Shown: positions 39,399 through 48,280 of the stretch, piece by piece
How positions within the stretch are numbered: the stretch's first letter is position 1
Layout: every line of letters starts with the position of its first letter
Assembly: GCF_900198365.1 (NCBI RefSeq)
Contig: NZ_FZMS01000072.1
Coordinates: 1-48,383 of the forward strand
Direction: 5' to 3'
Source: Helicobacter bilis
GTDB lineage: Bacteria > Campylobacterota > Campylobacteria > Campylobacterales > Helicobacteraceae
Length of the DNA stretch: 48,383 nt
The notes under the pieces: model-generated
Database searches by the model: none
Told to the model about the DNA's origin: nothing
The model's input: the letters and a program-made list of their open reading frames with translations, nothing else
Program-made: the position numbers and the translations under genes

Positions 39399-39635
39399 AT
39401 ACAATATGAGTTTATGTATATAAACTTTATTTAGTTTGTATGAAAATGTGTGAGTGTTGTTAGTAGTGTATTGTAAAACTTTTATTGAGATTTTTAGATA
39501 TTTTTCTCCACAAAGACTAAATTTAGATTTTAATCTAATGGCAATAAAGCATAAAAAGTAGGGTATAATCTCAAGCTTTTAGTATCTTTGAAGCTTAGAG
39601 ATAAAAAGATTTTAATATTTAAATGGGACAACATA

Positions 39636-40934
39636 ATGTATAAATTATTATTTATATTTTCATGTGTATTAACTACGATCAACTTAGTGTCTGCAAAACA
39701 GATAAAAGAGTATGCTTTTATAGAATCTAGCGATACAGATTCCAATGACATAACTCTAAACAATACAAAAATTGCAAATAATGCAGAATCTTTAACCCCT
39801 CCCCCAACATTCCTAAAAGATTCCATAAAACAACAATTAGAAACTAAAGAATCTAACACTACACATACACAAAGCATAACACAACAAAAAGATTCTAATA
39901 ATATCCCTAATGATTTACATTTCATATATGGTTTTGACTTTACATTTTTTGCGGATAATTTAGAAGATTCCTTTCCGTATTGGGATACACGCACACTGCT
40001 TCAAGCAAGTATATTTCCTGAAATAGGACTGCATTTTTATGGGCAGAATCTTCGTGTCGGCGGATACTACATTATGAATATGGGTGAGAAAATCCCGCAA
40101 TTTCCACAAAATGTAGGTTTGAGTTTATATTGTGATACGCATTATAAAAATTTTAGTGGCTATTTTGGAATCTTTCCAAAAAAACACTGGATTGGCGTAT
40201 ATCCTAATCTCTACTATCGCAAGGACTTTTTACTGCAAAATCCTATGACAAATGGCTTTGGTCTGCAATATCAAAATAAAGGTTTGAACGCAGAATTTAT
40301 ATTTGACTGGTATGGTGGGAATCTGCAAAAACGAATCGATGAGTTTTTAGCTCAAGGCTTCTTGCAGCAGAATTTGTGGCATGATAATATCTTTCTTGGG
40401 GCTTCATTCCTGCTTTATCATACAAAAAATGATGAATTACTCAATCCTTTAAATACGATAAAAGATGTATGGCTGCTTGATAGATTGTATTATAACGCCT
40501 TTGTTGGCTTTGACTTGCAAAAGAGATTTATGCCCTATATGGATTCTATAAATCTTAGTTTAGGTGTGCTTGGGTCTGTGGAGCGTAAGAGACGACATTC
40601 TAGTGGGCTTGTTCCTTTTTCTAACTCTCTTGGATTAGACTTTATGCTAAAAGCACAATATAAGGGCTTTGGCGTTGAAAATAGCTTGTATTATGGGCAG
40701 GGGCAAATGAAGTATTTTAGCGAGTATGGGGAGTCGCTATATTGGGGATTACCCTTTTATCAAGCAAGATTCTATGATAGAGTGGAGATGTATTGGGAGT
40801 ATAAAAATGCGTATAGCTCTACTCGTTTTAGCTTTATATTCCATTTCACAGATACAAAGATCGCAAATACACAAATGCTTACAATAGTCCTTGATACGCA
40901 TGAGTTATTGAAGAAACTTGCAAAAAGGTATTAA
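39636..40934 (+). CDS. Exported probable beta-barrel protein, unknown
   Basis: 432 residues from ATG 39636, chosen because it begins directly with a signal peptide (MYKLLFIFSCVLTTINLVSAKQ); the open frame extends 16 codons further but these are Lys-rich and unhelpful. Residues 25-90 are Ser/Thr/Asn-rich and low in complexity. From about 95 on the sequence is rich in aromatic residues and Gly with alternating pattern (YGFDFTFFADNLEDSFPYWDTRTLLQ; GLHFYGQNLRVGGYYIMNMG), typical of an outer-membrane barrel. The end LLKKLAKRY lacks the classical Phe. No named family recognised. Confidence 0.7.
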   Translation: MYKLLFIFSCVLTTINLVSAKQIKEYAFIESSDTDSNDITLNNTKIANNAESLTPPPTFLKDSIKQQLETKESNTTHTQSITQQKDSNNIPNDLHFIYGFDFTFFADNLEDSFPYWDTRTLLQASIFPEIGLHFYGQNLRVGGYYIMNMGEKIPQFPQNVGLSLYCDTHYKNFSGYFGIFPKKHWIGVYPNLYYRKDFLLQNPMTNGFGLQYQNKGLNAEFIFDWYGGNLQKRIDEFLAQGFLQQNLWHDNIFLGASFLLYHTKNDELLNPLNTIKDVWLLDRLYYNAFVGFDLQKRFMPYMDSINLSLGVLGSVERKRRHSSGLVPFSNSLGLDFMLKAQYKGFGVENSLYYGQGQMKYFSEYGESLYWGLPFYQARFYDRVEMYWEYKNAYSSTRFSFIFHFTDTKIANTQMLTIVLDTHELLKKLAKRY

Positions 40935-41005
40935 ATTTTATCATACTAAAAATTATAAATTTTGATATAATACCTTATGGATTTACTCCAAATTTACTTT
41001 AAAAG

Positions 41006-42091
41006 GTGTTGTATGAAGAAGTTTTTCTATGCTTTTTTTTGCTGATGATAGGAAGTGCAGTGATGTTACAAGCGTTCTCGATTGAGACGGCACAAGTCTC
41101 AAAAAAGCCAAATGTCGTAATCCTTGCAACAGGTGGGACTATTGCAGGATCGATTGATTCTAATATCAAAACGACTGGTTATACTGCGGGTGTTGTAGGT
41201 GTTGATGTATTGATTAATGCTGTGCCAGAGATTAAGAATCTTGCCAACATTAAAGGAGAGCAAATTGCAAATATCGATAGTGCAGATATGACTGATGAGA
41301 TATGGCTAACTCTTGGAAAACGCGTAAATAGCCTTTTAGCAAGTCCTGATGTAGATGGTATCGTTATCACACATGGCACAGATACAATGGAAGAGACTGC
41401 GTTTTTCTTGCATTTAACAATTAAGAGTGATAAGCCTGTCGTGCTAGTAGGTGCTATGCGACCAAGCACTGCAATGAGTGCTGATGGTCCTAAGAATCTC
41501 TATAATGCAGTAGCCCTTGCTGCAAGTCCAAAGGCACGAAATAAAGGCGTTATGATCGCTATGAATGATAGGATTCAGAGTGCAAGAGGTGCTACAAAAA
41601 CACATGCCCTAAATGTTGAGACTTTTAAGTCCCCAAATAGTGGCGATATGGGCTATATCCTTGATGGAAATGTATTTTTTAACTACGCTCCATTGCAACC
41701 ACACACAAGAAAAAGTATCTTTAATATAGATAGAATAGAATCTTTGCCAAAAGTTGATATATTGTATTCTTATGCAAATGATGGCTCTGGTGTTGCAGCT
41801 AAGGCTTTATTTAAGGCTGGGACAAAAGGCATTGTTGTAGCTGGAACTGGTGCTGGTAGTATCCATAAATATCAAAAAGAAGTGCTAAAAAGTCTTATGC
41901 AGCAGGGCTTAGTAGTCGTGCAAAGCTCAAGAGTTGGCTCTGGCATTGTGCTTGCAAATAGTGATGATTCTAAACTTGGATTTATCGGCGCACATGATCT
42001 AAATCCACAAAAAGCACGAATTTTACTCATGCTTGCTTTGACAAAAACAAACAAAACAGACGCTATTGCAAAGATTTTTGAAACTTATTAA
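41006..42091 (+). CDS. ansB: Type II L-asparaginase, natural start out of frame
   Basis: Periplasmic enzyme that hydrolyses asparagine, and often glutamine, to supply acids and ammonia. Catalytic residues in this frame: T42 in LATGGTIAG, Y59, T125-D126 in HGTDTMEET, K143 in DKPVVLVGAMRP. The body is intact. The 5' end is odd. AAAAGG points to ATG 41013, which would begin MKKFFYAFF and make a normal signal peptide, but T8 at 41033-41040 sends that frame to TGA at 41043. With T9 it would join the enzyme as FFLLMIGSAVMLQAFS. The open frame given here starts at GTG 41006, seven bases earlier, and reads MLYEEVFLCFFLLM. So the gene is either phase-OFF, mis-sequenced by one T, or uses the poor GTG. 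Confidence 0.85.
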   Translation: MLYEEVFLCFFLLMIGSAVMLQAFSIETAQVSKKPNVVILATGGTIAGSIDSNIKTTGYTAGVVGVDVLINAVPEIKNLANIKGEQIANIDSADMTDEIWLTLGKRVNSLLASPDVDGIVITHGTDTMEETAFFLHLTIKSDKPVVLVGAMRPSTAMSADGPKNLYNAVALAASPKARNKGVMIAMNDRIQSARGATKTHALNVETFKSPNSGDMGYILDGNVFFNYAPLQPHTRKSIFNIDRIESLPKVDILYSYANDGSGVAAKALFKAGTKGIVVAGTGAGSIHKYQKEVLKSLMQQGLVVVQSSRVGSGIVLANSDDSKLGFIGAHDLNPQKARILLMLALTKTNKTDAIAKIFETY

Positions 42092-42133
42092 AATAGTGTT
42101 GTAAAATTTTTATAGCTCTCTCAATATAACCTT

Positions 42134-42166
42134 GATAATGTCATCTATTATAGTTTTGACATTATC
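42134..42166 (+). terminator. Terminator-like hairpin after ansB
   Basis: GATAATGTCA (42134-42143) and TGACATTATC (42157-42166) form a perfect 10-base-pair stem with a 13-base loop, 43 bases after the ansB stop. A run of T begins about ten bases later (42176 on). Longer spacing than usual, but the best terminator candidate in the area. Confidence 0.5.
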
Positions 42167-42515
42167 TTGCCTCCCTTTTTTTTCAAATAATATAGAATCT
42201 TGTGGCTTTTGCTCTGGCAAATACTAAATTTGTGTTTGCAAAGATCGAAATGAGAATATTTTTATTTCTATAAGTTTTGGTATTGTCTTATTGATTGCTT
42301 GTAATGATAATTCTGTTAGACTAACATTTCTTTTGCGGTTTATATGTTGGCAGCATATATTATTTATGCCTAAAAAACCTCTAGTTATACCCTTTAGCCT
42401 TGTTGCACAATGCGTCAAATAGACACTAAATACAATGTTTATATCCAATTAAGGTAAATTTAAATTTTAAAAAATACATGAATTCGCTAAACTATAAAGT
42501 GTTAATAATTTTTGT
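42167..42515. other. Intergenic stretch without clear gene
   Basis: A 74-codon frame on the minus strand (42224-42448) has no ribosome binding site and no recognisable motif. Nothing else convincing was seen. Confidence 0.35.
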
Positions 42516-42660
42516 GATACCTTAAAAGGTATCCGTGCCAGCATGAACACAGTAAGAATGGAAGCTTAGTTTTTTAAAAGTAGGGCTATAATATTAGGGT
42601 TGCTGTGTTGGTATTATAAAAGCCAAGCATGGTTTATCTAGGCTTGGTGTTTTCCGTATT
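42516..42660 (+). ncRNA. Candidate structured RNA locus
   Basis: Several secondary-structure signals follow one another without a reading frame. GATACCTT-AA-AAGGTATC at 42516-42533 is a perfect hairpin. AACACAG at 42546-42552 can pair with CTGTGTT at 42603-42609. A terminator-like CCAAGC/GCTTGG stem at 42623-42647 is followed by TGTTTT. A perfect -10 box GCTATAAT lies at 42595-42602 and could drive a short transcript from about 42609. I compared it loosely with SRP RNA (GGAAGC occurs at 42560) but the core does not match well. Direction is taken as plus. Confidence 0.3.
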
Positions 42661-42971
42661 GCGAAAATGGTAGGGATCTTAGATTCCTGTTGTGTAGGTA
42701 TGCGTAGGGTGTATTTTTGCCTACTTTTGTGCTATCAAAGAGTGTGATTTCTTGCAATCTCATTCAAATATGTAAAAGAGGAAATGCAATTACTCTATCA
42801 ATCTTTATTATTGCTTGATTGCTCTCAAGTGATTTGGATAGTGAGAGGGAATGATTGGTGGGGATTTGATATGATTATTCTTTGCAGGATATACCTTACA
42901 AGCATACTTGCATTCACGCACTCTCCAATATATAAAAGCACTACGACAACATATTGCCATTTTTTTGGTTT

Positions 42972-43047
42972 TGGTGGAGTGTAGGGGGTTCGAACCCCTG
43001 ACCTCAACGCTGCCAGCGTTGTGCTCTCCCAACTGAGCTAACACCCC
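42972..43047 (-). tRNA. tRNA-Ala (GGC)
   Basis: 76 bases on the minus strand with a complete cloverleaf. The acceptor GGGGTGT pairs with ACACTCC (one G-U), discriminator A, encoded CCA. Anticodon stem CAACG/CGTTG holds the loop CTGGCAG, anticodon GGC. T-loop GGTTCGAACCC present. Confidence 0.97.
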
Positions 43048-43174
43048 AAATGAAGTCCCTAGATCTATCTATTAATATCTTAAAATGAATGGTATGTCAT
43101 CTTTTTGATCAAATAAAGAACGAGAGTGCATATATCATTCTTTATTTCATTAAGAAACAAATATTTTTTGAATC

Positions 43175-43678
43175 TTAGAAGTTTCTTTTCAAAAGATTAT
43201 CAACGCGTAATATTGTAGTCAATCTATCACCTTGCTTTGCAATGCCATATAATAAGTTTTCTTGCTCATTGAAAGTATCTGGTATAGGATCGATTTGATT
43301 CTCATCAATTCTTATAGCTTCTGTCAATTTATCAATAACAAAACCAGCGATTTCATCATTATGATTCACAACTAAATAGCGTGTATCTTTATCCTGTTTT
43401 GTTTGTGGGATACCAAACTTCATTCTAAGATTAATGAGCGGATATACATTCCCACGAAGGTTAAATACACCCATTACATAATTTGGAGTACCCGGCACAC
43501 GAGTGAAATCAATAGGTTTTATAATCTCTTTAACATTTAAAATAGGCACTGCAAACTCTTCAGTTCCTACCACAAAACCAATTAATTGCACGATATGTTC
43601 AGAATCACTATGCAACTCTTCTCCCACATTTTGCTTTTGCTGTTTTGCAAATACATCTTTTAACGCGTTATTATCCAT
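43175..43678 (-). CDS. cheW: Chemotaxis coupling protein CheW
   Basis: Scaffold linking receptors to CheA. 167 residues; a 30-residue polar N-terminus and one CheW domain (VQLIGFVVGTEEFAVPILNVKEII; VPGTPNYVMGVFNLRGNVYPLINLR; LVVNHNDEIAGFVIDKL). It starts two bases after the cheAY stop, tightly coupled, and ends the chemotaxis operon. Confidence 0.95.
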   Translation of the reverse strand: MDNNALKDVFAKQQKQNVGEELHSDSEHIVQLIGFVVGTEEFAVPILNVKEIIKPIDFTRVPGTPNYVMGVFNLRGNVYPLINLRMKFGIPQTKQDKDTRYLVVNHNDEIAGFVIDKLTEAIRIDENQIDPIPDTFNEQENLLYGIAKQGDRLTTILRVDNLLKRNF

Positions 43679-43680
43679 TC

Positions 43681-46056
43681 TTATTCTCCATCTACTTGCA
43701 AGTTAATATTTCGTTTTACGACATTCAACAAATATTCAGGCGTATATGGCTTTGTAATATATTCTGTCATACCAGATTCTACACCACGCATTCTATCTGT
43801 TTTGCTTGTCCTGCTTGTTACTGCGATGAGTGGCAAGTTTTTAAAGCGATTGTATTTTCTTACTTCACTTGCAAAAGTGTAGCCGTCCATTCTAGGCATT
43901 TCAATATCAACAAGCACAGCATCAAGGTCATGATCGCCACTTTTTACAATCTCAAGTCCCTCTAGTCCATTGCTTGCTTCAAGCACTGTAACACCTAAAG
44001 GTTTCAAGCATTTTTTCATAATTGTTCTATCTGTTGTGCTATCATCGATTGCTAATACAATGTAATCGCTTGGTGAGTTTTTAGCTTTTGCCGCAGTGCT
44101 TTGAGAAATAAGATTATTCACACTTACCTTAACATCTTTTGCCATATCCATCATTGCGGCAACATCAGCGATTAAGGTAATCTTACCATCTCCCCTAACA
44201 GTTGCTCCAGCAATGCCCTCTGTGCCTTTGAGATAGTAGCCCAAACTTTTAATAACAACTTCTTCTTGCCCGATGAGATAATCTACAATTACACCGATTT
44301 TTTGCTCCGCTAAACCGATGATAACAACATAGACTTCATTAAGACTTTCTAAAACAGAATCTACCTTGAAAATATCTGCTAATCGCACAAGGCTTAACAC
44401 CTCATCTCTTAGTCTCAATACGCTTTTACCATCAACCGTGTAAATCTCTTCTTGTGATACACGCACGGTTTCTAATACCGAGCTAAGTGGTATAGCATAG
44501 TATTCTTCTTGCACTCCAACAAGCAAGGCTTGCATAATAGCTAGTGTTAATGGAATCTTTAGCTTCTGTGTCGTGCCTACGCCAAGTTCAGAATCTATTT
44601 CTATGATACCATTAAGCTTTTCAACATTTGTTTTCACAACATCCATGCCTACACCACGACCGCTTACATTCGTAATGCTTGCCGCAGTTGAGAAGCCCGG
44701 TCTAAAAATGATACCAAATGCTTCCTTTTCACTCATGTTTTCAGCATCTCGTTCATTAATAAGCCCTTTTTCAATAGCTTTCTTTTTCAGCATTTCAGCA
44801 TCAAGCCCCTTACCATCATCTTTAATCTCAATGACGATATGATTTCCTTCATTATAAGCCTTAAGCTCGACTTTACCAACTTCACTTTTACCATTTGCTT
44901 TTCTCACATCTGGCACTTCGATACCATGGTCGCATGAGTTTCTAATAATGTGGATAAGCGGATCGCCAATCTCTTCTACAATGGATTTATCAAGCTCTGT
45001 TTCTTCACCGCTAATGATTAGATCAATGTTTTTGCCAAGCTCCCTGCTTAGATCTCGCACCATTCTTGGGAATTTACTAAACACCTTACCAACAGGAAGC
45101 ATTCTTGTTTTCATAACCGCAAGTTGTAAATCTGTCGTTACAGTGCTAATTGAGCTTACGACTTGATTCAACTCTTCAAGGAATTTCTCCCCATCATATC
45201 GCTCTTCAACATCACCATAGATTCTAATGAGTCTGTTTTTACCTAAAACTAATTCCCCGATAAGATTCATAAGGTGATCAAGTCTTTTTACATCTACACG
45301 CACGGTTGGCTCTACTGCAACAGAAGGTGCTTTTTGCCCACCTGCTTCCGCTTTAGGTGCTGCCTTTGCGGCTGGGGCTGCAGCAGGTGCCACCCTTTGT
45401 TCTGTGGCTTTTGCTTGTGCTTCTTCTTGCTTTTTCTCTTGCCTTCTCTTCTTATCTTCTTCTTGTCTTTTTGCAAGCAATCTTGCTATTTCTGCTTCTA
45501 CTTCTTCTGGCGACATATTAGCATAATCTGGCTCTTCTTCAGAATCTGCTGACGCAGATTCTGCACTCTCTGTGCTACTAGATTCTGTATTAGCCTGTTG
45601 TGCTTCTTGTGTAGGTGCTGCCTCCGTAGCTGGAGATTCTGCGGTTGCTTCATCGATCGCTTCACCTTTTGAGATAGCTTGCAAACGCTTCACGCAATCG
45701 CTTACATCAATACCGCTATTTGCATCAGTCCCATTATCACGGATAACGCTTAAAAGAGCTTTCATTAAATCAATTGATTCTAAAATCACATCCATTACAT
45801 CAGGTGTGATTTTAAGCTCACCCCTACGAGCCTTATTAAGCACATCTTCCATATTGTGTGTTAAATGTGTTAAAACATCAAAATTTAAGAATGAACTTGA
45901 ACCTTTTATAGTGTGTGCTACCCTAAAAATCCTGTTTAACAAATCTAAATCTTCAGGGTTGTTTTCTAATTCAACCAAATCTTGGTCAAGTTGCTCGACC
46001 ATTTCAAAGGCTTCAATCAGAAAGTCCTCCATTATCTCTTGCATATCATCATTCAT
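43681..46056 (-). CDS. cheA: Chemotaxis histidine kinase CheA with fused CheY-like domain (CheAY)
   Basis: Kinase core of the chemotaxis array. 791 residues. P1 Hpt domain with phosphorylated H48 in VAHTIKGSSSFL. A long charged, Ala/Pro/Gln-rich linker (about 135-250) replaces the usual P2 region. Then P3 dimerisation, P4 kinase (N-box IIRNSCDHGIE, G1 DDGKGLD, G2 GRGVGMDVVK), P5 CheW-like domain, and a receiver domain from about 663 with acid pair D671/D672, phospho-acceptor D717 in LVDIEMPRMDG, T747 and K769. The fused receiver, typical of Campylobacterota, acts as a phosphate sink in H. pylori. Confidence 0.97.
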   Translation of the reverse strand: MNDDMQEIMEDFLIEAFEMVEQLDQDLVELENNPEDLDLLNRIFRVAHTIKGSSSFLNFDVLTHLTHNMEDVLNKARRGELKITPDVMDVILESIDLMKALLSVIRDNGTDANSGIDVSDCVKRLQAISKGEAIDEATAESPATEAAPTQEAQQANTESSSTESAESASADSEEEPDYANMSPEEVEAEIARLLAKRQEEDKKRRQEKKQEEAQAKATEQRVAPAAAPAAKAAPKAEAGGQKAPSVAVEPTVRVDVKRLDHLMNLIGELVLGKNRLIRIYGDVEERYDGEKFLEELNQVVSSISTVTTDLQLAVMKTRMLPVGKVFSKFPRMVRDLSRELGKNIDLIISGEETELDKSIVEEIGDPLIHIIRNSCDHGIEVPDVRKANGKSEVGKVELKAYNEGNHIVIEIKDDGKGLDAEMLKKKAIEKGLINERDAENMSEKEAFGIIFRPGFSTAASITNVSGRGVGMDVVKTNVEKLNGIIEIDSELGVGTTQKLKIPLTLAIMQALLVGVQEEYYAIPLSSVLETVRVSQEEIYTVDGKSVLRLRDEVLSLVRLADIFKVDSVLESLNEVYVVIIGLAEQKIGVIVDYLIGQEEVVIKSLGYYLKGTEGIAGATVRGDGKITLIADVAAMMDMAKDVKVSVNNLISQSTAAKAKNSPSDYIVLAIDDSTTDRTIMKKCLKPLGVTVLEASNGLEGLEIVKSGDHDLDAVLVDIEMPRMDGYTFASEVRKYNRFKNLPLIAVTSRTSKTDRMRGVESGMTEYITKPYTPEYLLNVVKRNINLQVDGE

Positions 46057-46146
46057 TTAACACCTCTAAATAACTATAAATATGTATTGCATTATCCATG
46101 CTTTTTCATAACTGCCAATTATAACATAAAAAAAAATATTTTTGGT

Positions 46147-47094
46147 TTATTCCAAAATTTTTATAATTTCATCATAAAAAGTCTGTGCATCAAACTTTAC
46201 TAAATAGGCATCCGCACCAATATCTCGCCCTTTTTGCTCACTAAATTTATCACAGATAGACGAGTTAAATATAAATGGTATAGATTGGAATCTTTCATCG
46301 CTTTTAATGATTTCTGCGAAATGGAAGCCATCCATTTTAGGCATTTCAATATCAGATATAATAAAGCGTATAAATGAAGTGAGATTTCCATTTTTTTCCA
46401 CATACAAATCATTTAGCGTTTGCAATGCCATTTCGCCATCATGTGCTTCAATCACAGTAAAACCCATTTTTTTGAGATTCTTTTTCAATAAAGAGCGAGC
46501 AATAGTGCTATCATCTACAATTAATACATGTCCGCTAAACTTCTTAGTTACTTCTTGCAACTCTTTTTTATCTTGTTTATCACTATAAAAATCGAGATCA
46601 TCAACAATGCCCTCTAAGTCAAGGATTAAAAGCGTTTTGCCATCTTCTATGCGTGTTGTCCCTGTGATTTTACCGCGTTCTAAATTATGGCTATTTGAGC
46701 TAAATTGTGCTGCTTGGACATTATCCCAGCCTATGCGTCTAATAAGCTTTGCTTCATGCACTAAAAAACCTATCTTTAAATTATTAAATTCAGTGATAAT
46801 CACTCGCTTTTTGTGTAGGGGCAAATCTGCCTCTCTGTCCTTAATATTAAGCCATGTTGCTAAATCTACAAGCGGTATAATAATGCCTCTAAGATCAAAT
46901 ACACCGATGACATAATCTGGACTAGCTGGTAATTCAAAAGTTTCTGGCATTTGTATAATCTCTTGGACTTTTGCGACATTTATACCATAGATACCCTCAT
47001 ATACTTCGCCATTAGTTTGCTCATTGATTCTAAAATCTACCAATTCTATTTCATTGGAGGATATTTTTGTCTGATATGCTTTTTTCTGTTCCAT
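46147..47094 (-). CDS. cheV: CheV: CheW domain fused to receiver
   Basis: Coupling protein with a phosphorylatable receiver that tunes receptor-kinase coupling. 315 residues: CheW domain about 15-165 (VAKVQEIIQMP; SPDYVIGVFDLRGIIIPLVDL), receiver about 188-315 with D194/D195, phospho-acceptor D248 in SDIEMPKMDG, S278/S279 and K300. Gene order cheV-cheAY-cheW is that of H. pylori HP0393-HP0391, so this is probably the cheV3 orthologue. AGAGGTGG precedes the ATG, which lies 44 bases inside the upstream phosphoesterase gene. A 90-base gap separates it from cheAY. Confidence 0.94.
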   Translation of the reverse strand: MEQKKAYQTKISSNEIELVDFRINEQTNGEVYEGIYGINVAKVQEIIQMPETFELPASPDYVIGVFDLRGIIIPLVDLATWLNIKDREADLPLHKKRVIITEFNNLKIGFLVHEAKLIRRIGWDNVQAAQFSSNSHNLERGKITGTTRIEDGKTLLILDLEGIVDDLDFYSDKQDKKELQEVTKKFSGHVLIVDDSTIARSLLKKNLKKMGFTVIEAHDGEMALQTLNDLYVEKNGNLTSFIRFIISDIEMPKMDGFHFAEIIKSDERFQSIPFIFNSSICDKFSEQKGRDIGADAYLVKFDAQTFYDEIIKILE

Positions 47095-47881
47095 ACGCCA
47101 CCTCTATAAACAAGCTGCCCTGTTTAAAACTAAGATAATCTTTGTGAAAATAACACGATTGCAATGCGTTATAAAAAACATTTTCTTCCTTTACATGTTG
47201 TCCTAAATGATAATGTCCCTCTATAATACAAAACTTTGTAATACCTGTGGCAAATCCATCATTAATTAATTTCTGAATAACATGAGATTTATATTTTACA
47301 ATCCTTTCAGACATAAAATGTAGAAAATCAGTGCGAAAAAATGAAAATTCTGCAATCAGTTTTTGATTTATACGAGCTGCAATTGCTTTGTAAATTATAC
47401 CACAACTTAGTGTATCAAGTAACCGAAAAATAAATAAGACATAAGGTTTAGTAATAAACTTACGATAAGAATCATAATTTTTATTAATCCATAAATCACC
47501 ATGGGCTAATATATATATTGTCTCATTACTGCCTTTTATGATAAGCGGCTGCATACAATAGGCATAAATCTTTAGATTCTTGGCATTATAATCATAACCT
47601 CTCCATACAGAATCTAATCCAAAATCATGATTTCCCTCTATTATTATAATCTCATTGCTAAAAGTTAGCTTGGCAATCTTTTCTATAAGCCCCCTATTTG
47701 CAACGCAACTACTATGAACGCTACCGATAAGAAAATGAAATATATCACCCATTAAAATAATCTGTCGTTGCGGGGGAAAATTATCAAAATATTCTAAAAG
47801 ATTCACATCATTTTCTTTAAAGTGTGAATCTGCTATAAAAAAGGCATCTTCTCTAATTGTAAAATCATTAATAATTGTCAT
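47051..47881 (-). CDS. Metallophosphoesterase (LpxH-like)
   Basis: 276 residues of the calcineurin-like fold. Metal ligands appear in the usual order: D18 and H20 in FFIADSHF, D of LMGDIFHF, N-H-D of EGNHDFG, H of AHGDLW and the final GHYH. The arrangement resembles UDP-2,3-diacylglucosamine pyrophosphatase LpxH of lipid A synthesis, but a broader phosphodiesterase role is possible. It is the first gene of the chemotaxis operon and its end overlaps cheV by 44 bases. A possible -10 GCTATCAT lies at 47916-47923; the ribosome binding site is weak. Confidence 0.82.
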   Translation of the reverse strand: MTIINDFTIREDAFFIADSHFKENDVNLLEYFDNFPPQRQIILMGDIFHFLIGSVHSSCVANRGLIEKIAKLTFSNEIIIIEGNHDFGLDSVWRGYDYNAKNLKIYAYCMQPLIIKGSNETIYILAHGDLWINKNYDSYRKFITKPYVLFIFRLLDTLSCGIIYKAIAARINQKLIAEFSFFRTDFLHFMSERIVKYKSHVIQKLINDGFATGITKFCIIEGHYHLGQHVKEENVFYNALQSCYFHKDYLSFKQGSLFIEVAYGTEKSISDKNILQ

Positions 47882-47915
47882 TTTTTTGCTTTTTAATGTG
47901 TTTAGTTTCTATAAA

Positions 47916-47923
47916 ATGATAGC
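47916..47923 (-). promoter_or_regulatory. Possible -10 box of the phosphoesterase-chemotaxis operon
   Basis: GCTATCAT on the minus strand, seven of eight match to gnTAnaAT (one C for A), about 35 bases before the start codon. Confidence 0.35.
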
Positions 47924-48037
47924 ACAAAAATCCCGTGATATTTTTCTAAGATTCTATAAGAATGTAACTTTGTATCGTAACTTAACGCATATCGCTATAA
48001 ATATACATAGAATCTTAGGTGAGTTTGACAGAAGTAT

Positions 48038-48045
48038 GTTACAAT
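48038..48045 (+). promoter_or_regulatory. -10 box of thiS
   Basis: GTTACAAT fits gnTAnaAT; the transcript would start near 48052. No TPP riboswitch is seen in the short leader. Confidence 0.5.
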
Positions 48046-48079
48046 GAAGCGTTTTTTATCTTTTTATTAGGAGAATATC

Positions 48080-48280
48080 ATGCAAATTTCTATTAATGGC
48101 GAACATCAAAATATAGCGGATAACATCACAATCACACAGCTTTTAGAGCAATTAGAAGTAGAAGATAAAATCGTAGCAATTTCTCTAAATGCAAATGTAG
48201 TTAAAAAAGACACATGGACACAAGTGTATTTGAAAGAACATGATAAGCTAGAGCTTTTGCAATTTATGAGTGGTGGTTGA
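48080..48280 (+). CDS. thiS: Sulfur carrier protein ThiS
   Basis: Ubiquitin-fold protein whose C-terminal glycine carries sulfur as thiocarboxylate for making the thiazole ring of thiamine. 66 residues: beta-grasp pattern starting MQISINGEHQNI and ending FMSGG, the essential diglycine tail. LLEQLEVEDKIVAISLNANVV matches the family. TTAGGAGAATATC precedes the ATG. Partners such as thiG or thiF would be expected downstream, beyond the window. Confidence 0.93.
   Translation: MQISINGEHQNIADNITITQLLEQLEVEDKIVAISLNANVVKKDTWTQVYLKEHDKLELLQFMSGG

Noticed and set aside
42224..42448. 74-codon minus-strand frame after ansB
   Set aside because: No start signal and no motif; also near a likely terminator.
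42541..42570. Possible SRP (4.5S) RNA core around GGAAGC
   Set aside because: The symmetric loop and tetraloop of SRP domain IV do not line up; kept only as an unspecific RNA candidate.
42784..42984. 66-codon plus-strand frame running into the tRNA-Ala
   Set aside because: It overlaps the 3' end of the tRNA gene on the opposite strand and its AGAGG is too close to the ATG.
48025..48045. TTGACA at 48025-48030 as -35 for thiS
   Set aside because: Only 9 bases from the -10 hexamer, too close for a sigma-70 promoter.
48000..48079. TPP riboswitch before thiS
   Set aside because: None of the conserved CTGAGA-type elements are present and the leader is under 40 bases.
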